From contig JBGSOQ010000455.1 in NCBI GenBank assembly GCA_041739035.1, forward strand, positions 62,001 through 126,000: a DNA stretch of 64,000 bases, read 5' to 3'. Positions 59,398 through 64,000 of this stretch are shown here, piece after piece. A program made the position numbers and the translations under genes. This DNA is from XYD12-FULL-36-8 sp041739035. GTDB lineage: Bacteria > Bacteroidota > Ignavibacteria > Ignavibacteriales > Ignavibacteriaceae. Each line of letters starts with the position of its first letter. Position 1 is the stretch's first letter. The notes beneath the pieces are model-generated. The model did no database searches. It had not been told where the DNA came from and saw only the letters and a list, made by a program, of their open reading frames with translations.

Positions 59398-59451
59398 AAT
59401 TATCTTCACTTTACTATTTTAGGTATAAACATTTATAACCAAGGTATGAAA
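59398..59451 (+). promoter_or_regulatory. 54-nt leader identical to the one before activator copy A
   Basis: All 54 positions match the minus strand of 32327-32380. It contains the near-palindrome GGTATAAACATTTATAACC (59422-59440) and the first two codons of the activator gene (ATG AAA). Likely the activators' common promoter/operator. Confidence 0.65.
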
Positions 59452-60849
59452 CAAAAATTCTCCAAAATAGTCCTTAACGAAATTATAATGGACAGCATGC
59501 CCGGATTGTCATACATTTTCTCGAAAGATGGAAAATTAGTTTATTGGGGAAGCAAAAAAGCATGGCAGTTGCTTGAGTATTCAGATGAAGATTTAGAAAA
59601 CAAATATGTACTTGAATTTATTGATGAGGCTGATAGAGAAAAGGTTCTGTCTGTATTTCAAAACGTTTTTAAAGAAGGCTATGGACAAGTAGAATGTTTT
59701 AATGTAGCTAAATCTGGGAGAAGGATACCTATTCTTGCACAGGCAAAACTAATTGAAATTGAAGGTGAGGACTACTTGATAGGCATGAGTGTAGAGATAT
59801 CTGAATCGATTGCCGCTCGTAGTAAAATAGCAGAACAGGCAAAAGAAATTTTAAGACTGAACGAACTGCTTAATGCTGAGAACATTTATTTAAAAGATCA
59901 ACTAAAGATGAGTGGTGTGCAGCACGAGATGGTTGGTAAAAGTGATGCCATTAAATATATTCTTTACAAAATTCAGCAAGTTGCTCCAACTGATGCAGCA
60001 GTACTAATTCAGGGTGAAACGGGTACAGGAAAAGAACTTGTTGCAAGAGCAATACACAATGAAAGTAAGCGAAAAAATAAACCGTTTGTTAAGCTAAATT
60101 GTGCTTCAATTCCTGAAAATCTGATTGAGAGTGAATTATTTGGCCATGAGAAAGGAGCTTTTACAAATGCTATTGAAAAAAGAATTGGAAGATTTGAAAT
60201 AGCAAATGGTGGGACAATTTTCTTAGACGAGATTGGTGAATTACCATTGAACGTTCAACCAAAGCTACTGCATGTTTTGCAGCAAGGGGAGTTCGAAAGA
60301 ATCGGAAGCTCAAAGACAATTAAAACAGATGTTAGGGTAATTGCTGCAACAAACAAAGTGCTCGAAGAAGAAATTAAAAAAGGAAATTTCAGAAATGATC
60401 TTTACTACCGATTAAATGTATTTCCGGTTTCAGTAGCACCATTGAGAGAAAGAAAAGAAGATATACCTCAACTAGTGGAATATTTTACCAAATTCTACGC
60501 TGAAAAATATAATAAACCCATAAAAATTATTCCCAAAAAATGTATGAAAAGGTTAATGAATTTTGAGTGGCCGGGAAATATTCGTGAACTCGAAAATTTA
60601 ATCGAGCGAGCTGTAATTACATCGCAGAACAATACACTCACATTTGAATCTATTCCAGAATCCAAAGTTGCTTCAAATGAAAATGCTTCATTGATCGAAA
60701 TAGAAAGAAATCATATAATTAAAACTCTGGAAAAGACGTACTGGAAAATAAGCGGCAATGGTGGTGCTGCTTCCCTTCTAAAAATTAATCCTGAAACATT
60801 AAGATCCAAGATTCGGAAGCTGGGCATTAAAAGAACTATGACCGGATGA
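59446..60849 (+). CDS. PAS-domain sigma-54-dependent transcriptional activator, copy B
   Basis: The 467-residue paralogue of the activator at 30944 has the same order: PAS (about 15-122), linker LNELLNAENIYLKDQL, AAA+ with Walker A GETGTGK (190-196), L1 loop GAFTNA (237-242), Walker B IFLDE, and a Fis-type HTH (LLKINPETLRSKIRKLGIKR). It carries a 14-residue N-terminal extension MKQKFSKIVLNEII that in copy A is broken by a stop codon. ATG 59446 follows the identical leader without a classical ribosome site; the conserved internal ATG at 59488 (MDSMPG) is a possible alternative. It is followed by a small two-cysteine gene and a sulfatase, as in copy A. Confidence 0.92.
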   Translation: MKQKFSKIVLNEIIMDSMPGLSYIFSKDGKLVYWGSKKAWQLLEYSDEDLENKYVLEFIDEADREKVLSVFQNVFKEGYGQVECFNVAKSGRRIPILAQAKLIEIEGEDYLIGMSVEISESIAARSKIAEQAKEILRLNELLNAENIYLKDQLKMSGVQHEMVGKSDAIKYILYKIQQVAPTDAAVLIQGETGTGKELVARAIHNESKRKNKPFVKLNCASIPENLIESELFGHEKGAFTNAIEKRIGRFEIANGGTIFLDEIGELPLNVQPKLLHVLQQGEFERIGSSKTIKTDVRVIAATNKVLEEEIKKGNFRNDLYYRLNVFPVSVAPLRERKEDIPQLVEYFTKFYAEKYNKPIKIIPKKCMKRLMNFEWPGNIRELENLIERAVITSQNNTLTFESIPESKVASNENASLIEIERNHIIKTLEKTYWKISGNGGAASLLKINPETLRSKIRKLGIKRTMTG

Positions 60850-60888
60850 TCTGGCGTTTAATTTAACGATTTTCATTATATATAACGA

Positions 60889-60902
60889 CTGATTAACCAG
60901 TA
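60889..60902. promoter_or_regulatory. Imperfect palindrome, possible activator site for copy B
   Basis: ACTGATTAACCAGT upstream of the small gene is a 14-nt inverted repeat with one mismatched pair. It occupies the place of the copy A enhancer but its sequence is unrelated. Position is approximate within the 182-nt gap. Confidence 0.35.
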
Positions 60903-60950
60903 ATTTAATTATTTTCTGCAATAATCGTGATAATTCGAACTTTCAATGAC

Positions 60951-60966
60951 TGGCTGAGTTATTGTA
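60951..60966 (+). promoter_or_regulatory. Degenerate sigma-54-like promoter before small gene copy B
   Basis: TGGCTGAGTTATTGTA has GG at -24 and exact 10-nt spacing to a -12 dinucleotide that reads GT instead of GC. Its distance to the small gene's ATG (about 67 nt) equals that of the good promoter in copy A (about 65 nt). Confidence 0.45.
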
Positions 60967-61031
60967 GCTATGAGTAACATTCTTAATAAAAATTTCTGAA
61001 TTACAAAAAGGATTGAATAGAGCTGGATATT

Positions 61032-61307
61032 ATGGAAACCGTAACAATAAGCGCCAGAATCAGTGAAAAGAAAAAAGTTGAATTTTATCAAACAATGGAA
61101 TCACTAAAAATGTTGGTAAAAAATTATTGTAACGAATTTGAATTGGATGTTAGTCCGGATAACAATTTAACAATCAAGATAGATTTTAATAGTATGGATG
61201 AGTTGAAAAGTAATTTCAATAATAATGAATTCAACATACTGAAAGGTTCAGTAAGAAGTTTGTGCGATCATGTAAGCGTTAAAATTAACGATGTAAATAC
61301 GAATTAA
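61032..61307 (+). CDS. 91-residue two-cysteine protein, paralogue of the 30473 gene
   Basis: It starts METVTISARI and has no signal peptide. It aligns without gaps with the 93-residue copy A protein (43 of 91 identical), keeping C33, C78, the FYQTxESL region and NNEFNILKG. An alpha/beta sandwich of the ferredoxin-like/ABM type is plausible. Its position, between a sigma-54 activator and a sulfatase, is the same as in copy A. The two conserved cysteines could support redox sensing, metal binding or a disulfide. Function unknown; conservation with context suggests a regulatory or accessory role in the sulfatase pathway. Confidence 0.85.
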   Translation: METVTISARISEKKKVEFYQTMESLKMLVKNYCNEFELDVSPDNNLTIKIDFNSMDELKSNFNNNEFNILKGSVRSLCDHVSVKINDVNTN

Positions 61308-61407
61308 TTATTCTCAATAAACTATTTCACAAGAATTAAAAAAGATTTGTAACATTGAAAATTCATCAAAAACAATTTCAATCAACAATCCTTAAGGAGG
61401 AAAACTT

Positions 61408-63762
61408 ATGAGAAAAATATTTGCTTTAATTCCACTCTTGCTACTCTTTGCACTCATGACTGGATGCCAGGAAAGTACAGAAGTGCAGCAAACCGGTGAT
61501 CAAATCGATAGAACCGTACTGCCAATAAAAGAACCTCCGCGTCCTAAATATTCAGAACTGGATGTAAGAGACGCTAAAGCACCACCTCGTTTCGAGGTAA
61601 AAGCACCCGAGAATGCACCGAATGTAGTTATTGTTTTGATTGATGATATGGGTTTTGGTGTTAGTGAAAGTTTTGGCGGACCGATTTCAATGCCCACATT
61701 AGATAAGCTAGCTGATAACGGATTAAAGTATAACAAGTTTCACACAACATCGCTTTGTGCACCAACACGTATGGCTTTATTAACCGGATATAATCATCAC
61801 TCAAATAATATGGGTGTGATTACAGAGGCAGCTACTACATTTCCGGGTTATACGGGTGTACGTCCTCAGACAATTACCCCAATGCCCGAAGTTCTTAGAC
61901 AAAACGGTTATAATACCGCGCAGTTCGGGAAGTCGCACGAAGTACCACCATGGGAAATTTCAAACAATGGGCCGCAAGATCGCTGGCCAGCGCATTCAGG
62001 TTTTGAGAAGTTTTATGGTTTTCTTGGTGGCGAAACTAATCAGTGGTCACCACTTATTTATGACGGTGTTACTTTGATCGAAACGCCAAAATATCCGGGC
62101 TATCACTTTACAACCGATATGACAAACCAGGCAATATCCTATGTGAAAACCCAGCAGGCTTTACAACCTGATAAACCATTCTTTATATATTATGCACCAG
62201 GAGCAACACATGCACCACATCACGCTCCAAAGGAATGGATTGAAAAATACAAAGGAAAGTTTGACCAGGGATGGGATAAAATCCGTGAAGAAACTCTTGC
62301 AAGACAATTAAACCTGGGTATAGTTCCTGAAGGGACTAAACTTGCACCAAAGCCAAAGGATATAAAAGATTGGGAATCATTATCAGCTGATGAAAAGAAA
62401 TTATTTGCCCGCCAGATGGAAGTGTATGCCGGATTCGCATCACACACAGACCACGAAGTCGGAAGATTAGTTTCAGCAATAGAAGAATTGGGAGAAATGG
62501 ACAATACCATATTCATTTACATTGCTGGTGATAATGGCGCAAGTGCAGAAGGACAGATGAATGGAGCGTTTAATGAAATGTCCTTCTTTAATGGTGCGCC
62601 TGAAAACGTACCTGAAATGTTGAAACATTACGATGAATGGGGTTCACCAAGTACTTATCCACATTTTTCTGCAGGCTGGGCAGTTGCTATGGATGCACCT
62701 TTTGCCTGGACAAAACAAATGGCTGCTGATTTCGGTGGTACACGTAATGCGATGGTAATTCACTGGCCAAACGGAATTCAATCAAAAGGTGAAGTGCGGG
62801 ATCAATTTGGACATGTTATAGACATAGCTCCAACGATATATGAAATCTCAGGAATACCAGCACCCAAAATTGTTAACGGTATCAAGCAGGATCCGATTGA
62901 AGGAACAAGCTTGGCTTATACTTTTAATGATTCAAAAGCTCCCGAGACACACACGGTTCAATATTTTGAAATGTTTGGTAACCGAGGTGTTTATCAGGAT
63001 GGCTGGCTGGCAAGAACCATCCACCGTGCACCTTGGGCACTTCAACCGCCTCAAACACTGCAGGAAAATAAATGGGAATTGTACAATACTCTTGAAGACT
63101 TCAGTTCATCAAATGATCTAGCTTCCGAGAATCCTGAAAAACTTAAAGAGATGCAGGCGCTTTTTATGAAAGAAGCTGAAAAGTATCACGTACTTCCTAT
63201 TGATGACAGATTACTAATTCGAACAAATGCCAAAGAAGTCGGCAGACCTGTCTTACTTGGAGACCGTAGTTCCGTTTCCTACTTTGAAGGAATGCGAGGA
63301 TTGGGTACTGATATTTTTATTGACTTACGTAATACCGGCTACACAATGACTGCTGATGTTGAAGTGGGTGCTAATGCAAATGGTGTGATTGTATGTCAGG
63401 GCGGAAGGTTTGGCGGATTTTCATTTTATATGAAGAACGGAAAGCCAGCCTTTACGTATAATTTGCTTGGACGTCAATCGACTGACATAATTTCAACTCA
63501 AGCACTTCAACCGGGTAGGTATACAATTGTCTACGACTTTAAATATGATGGCGGCGGACCGGGTAAAGGAGGTTTAGGTACGATCACTGTAAATGGAAAT
63601 AAAGTTATTGAAGGGCGCATAAATCGTACACAACCTGGTATCTTCTCTGTTGATGATCTTGCCGATGTAGGTATGGATGAAGGCACTTATGTTGCCAACT
63701 ATGGGGGTTCATCTGATTTCACTGGAAAAATAAATAATGTGAACATTGAGGTAAAGAAGTAA
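61408..63762 (+). CDS. Arylsulfatase-family lipoprotein with C-terminal beta-sandwich (copy B cassette)
   Basis: The 784-residue protein has a strong ribosome site TTAAGGAGGAAAACTT and lipobox LMTGC (C20). Motifs are VLIDDMGFGVSESFGG (D79, D80), modification site CAPTR with C117, FGKSHEVPPWE in place of GKWH, and YIAGDNGASAEGQ. It ends in a jelly-roll (FGGFSFYMKNGKPAFTYNLL) like the 802-residue enzyme at 24345, with which it shares the pre-domain phrase DRTVLPIKxPPR and overall length. It is the third gene of the copy B cassette, 100 nt after the small gene. The substrate is unknown; the terminal sandwich could bind a glycan or lipid. Confidence 0.94.
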   Translation: MRKIFALIPLLLLFALMTGCQESTEVQQTGDQIDRTVLPIKEPPRPKYSELDVRDAKAPPRFEVKAPENAPNVVIVLIDDMGFGVSESFGGPISMPTLDKLADNGLKYNKFHTTSLCAPTRMALLTGYNHHSNNMGVITEAATTFPGYTGVRPQTITPMPEVLRQNGYNTAQFGKSHEVPPWEISNNGPQDRWPAHSGFEKFYGFLGGETNQWSPLIYDGVTLIETPKYPGYHFTTDMTNQAISYVKTQQALQPDKPFFIYYAPGATHAPHHAPKEWIEKYKGKFDQGWDKIREETLARQLNLGIVPEGTKLAPKPKDIKDWESLSADEKKLFARQMEVYAGFASHTDHEVGRLVSAIEELGEMDNTIFIYIAGDNGASAEGQMNGAFNEMSFFNGAPENVPEMLKHYDEWGSPSTYPHFSAGWAVAMDAPFAWTKQMAADFGGTRNAMVIHWPNGIQSKGEVRDQFGHVIDIAPTIYEISGIPAPKIVNGIKQDPIEGTSLAYTFNDSKAPETHTVQYFEMFGNRGVYQDGWLARTIHRAPWALQPPQTLQENKWELYNTLEDFSSSNDLASENPEKLKEMQALFMKEAEKYHVLPIDDRLLIRTNAKEVGRPVLLGDRSSVSYFEGMRGLGTDIFIDLRNTGYTMTADVEVGANANGVIVCQGGRFGGFSFYMKNGKPAFTYNLLGRQSTDIISTQALQPGRYTIVYDFKYDGGGPGKGGLGTITVNGNKVIEGRINRTQPGIFSVDDLADVGMDEGTYVANYGGSSDFTGKINNVNIEVKK

Positions 63763-63781
63763 GAGATAATAAATAATACAT

Positions 63782-63820
63782 AAGTGCTCTGCTCCAAAAT
63801 TGAGCAGGGCACTTTTGCTT
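63782..63820 (+). terminator. Terminator after the copy B sulfatase
   Basis: A 13-bp stem with one G-T pair (63782-63794 with 63802-63814), 7-nt loop, then TTTTGCTTT. It closes the cassette 20 nt past the sulfatase stop. Confidence 0.85.
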
Positions 63821-63828
63821 TAATACTT

Positions 63829-64000
63829 ATGAAAAGACTACTTACAATAACAGCTATTTTTGAAGGGGTCACCGGTCTTGCACTGATGAGTGTCCCGTCC
63901 CTTTTTATAATGCTTCTTCTGGGTGATAACCTTGTTGAGCCCGCCGGAATAATGATTAGTCGTTTAGCCGGGGCTGTGTTGTTATCGCTTGCAATAATTT
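63829..64000 (+). CDS. Small integral-membrane protein, partial (3' end outside window)
   Basis: The frame from ATG 63829 is open to the window edge (57 residues): MKRLLTITAIFEGVTGLALM, a PSLFIMLLLGDN segment, and a second helix RLAGAVLLSLAII. At least two transmembrane helices are visible. It follows the sulfatase terminator, so it is probably independently transcribed. Family not recognised. Confidence 0.6.
   Translation, partial: MKRLLTITAIFEGVTGLALMSVPSLFIMLLLGDNLVEPAGIMISRLAGAVLLSLAII

Overview
The window is AT-rich DNA (roughly one third G+C) from a member of the Bacteroidota/Chlorobiota/Ignavibacteriota superphylum. Two secreted proteins end in a type IX secretion sorting domain with the signature NYPNPFNPSTTI, a form common in Ignavibacteria. 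There are many AQ-ending signal peptides, small beta-barrel outer-membrane proteins, a hybrid two-component regulator with a propeller sensor, and a b6f-like Rieske/cytochrome b pair. I therefore favour an Ignavibacteriales-like organism; the taxonomic placement is inference.

Layout. 1-7.4 kb: a partial EamA transporter and a TonB-dependent receptor (minus), then a divergent one-protein hybrid sensor/AraC regulator. 7.5-13.7 kb: two secreted T9SS proteins, two tiny membrane ORFs and an RlmL-type RNA methyltransferase. 13.7-14.0 kb: tRNA-Arg(ACG) between two tRNA-like relics. 14.0-18.2 kb: a cytochrome b, Rieske, octaheme-TPR cytochrome operon. 18.3-32.3 kb: a long minus-strand run that begins with a PAS/sigma-54 activator and continues through a 93-residue two-cysteine protein, sulfatase, porin-like proteins, a second sulfatase, further outer-membrane proteins and a DUF2252 protein. 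32.7-48.5 kb: DUF502, an amidohydrolase, a DUF6515/DUF2092/neuromedin U-like trio, two DUF1254-family lipoproteins, an HAD phosphatase and three more sulfatases, interspersed with 3'-terminal relics of neighbouring gene families. 48.7-51.6 kb: a sensor kinase with two response regulators. 52.4-57.8 kb: outer-membrane and lipoprotein genes and a truncated DUF1254 copy. 59.4-64 kb: a second copy of the activator / small protein / sulfatase cassette on the plus strand.

How it fits together. Six sulfatases lie in 40 kb, several predicted as lipoproteins, with porin-like barrels, an HAD phosphatase and a metal-dependent amidohydrolase. This looks like an envelope system for stripping sulfate (and perhaps phosphate) esters from some organic substrate. 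The substrate is unknown, and no sulfatase-maturating enzyme is in the window. Control appears to run through sigma-54. Copy A has a textbook -24/-12 promoter and a palindromic upstream site between the activator and the small gene. Both activator genes share an identical 54-nt leader containing a palindrome. The most notable observations are this duplicated cassette, the shared leader (with a nonsense codon just downstream in copy A), and the set of gene-end relics that record repeated duplication and decay in the cluster.
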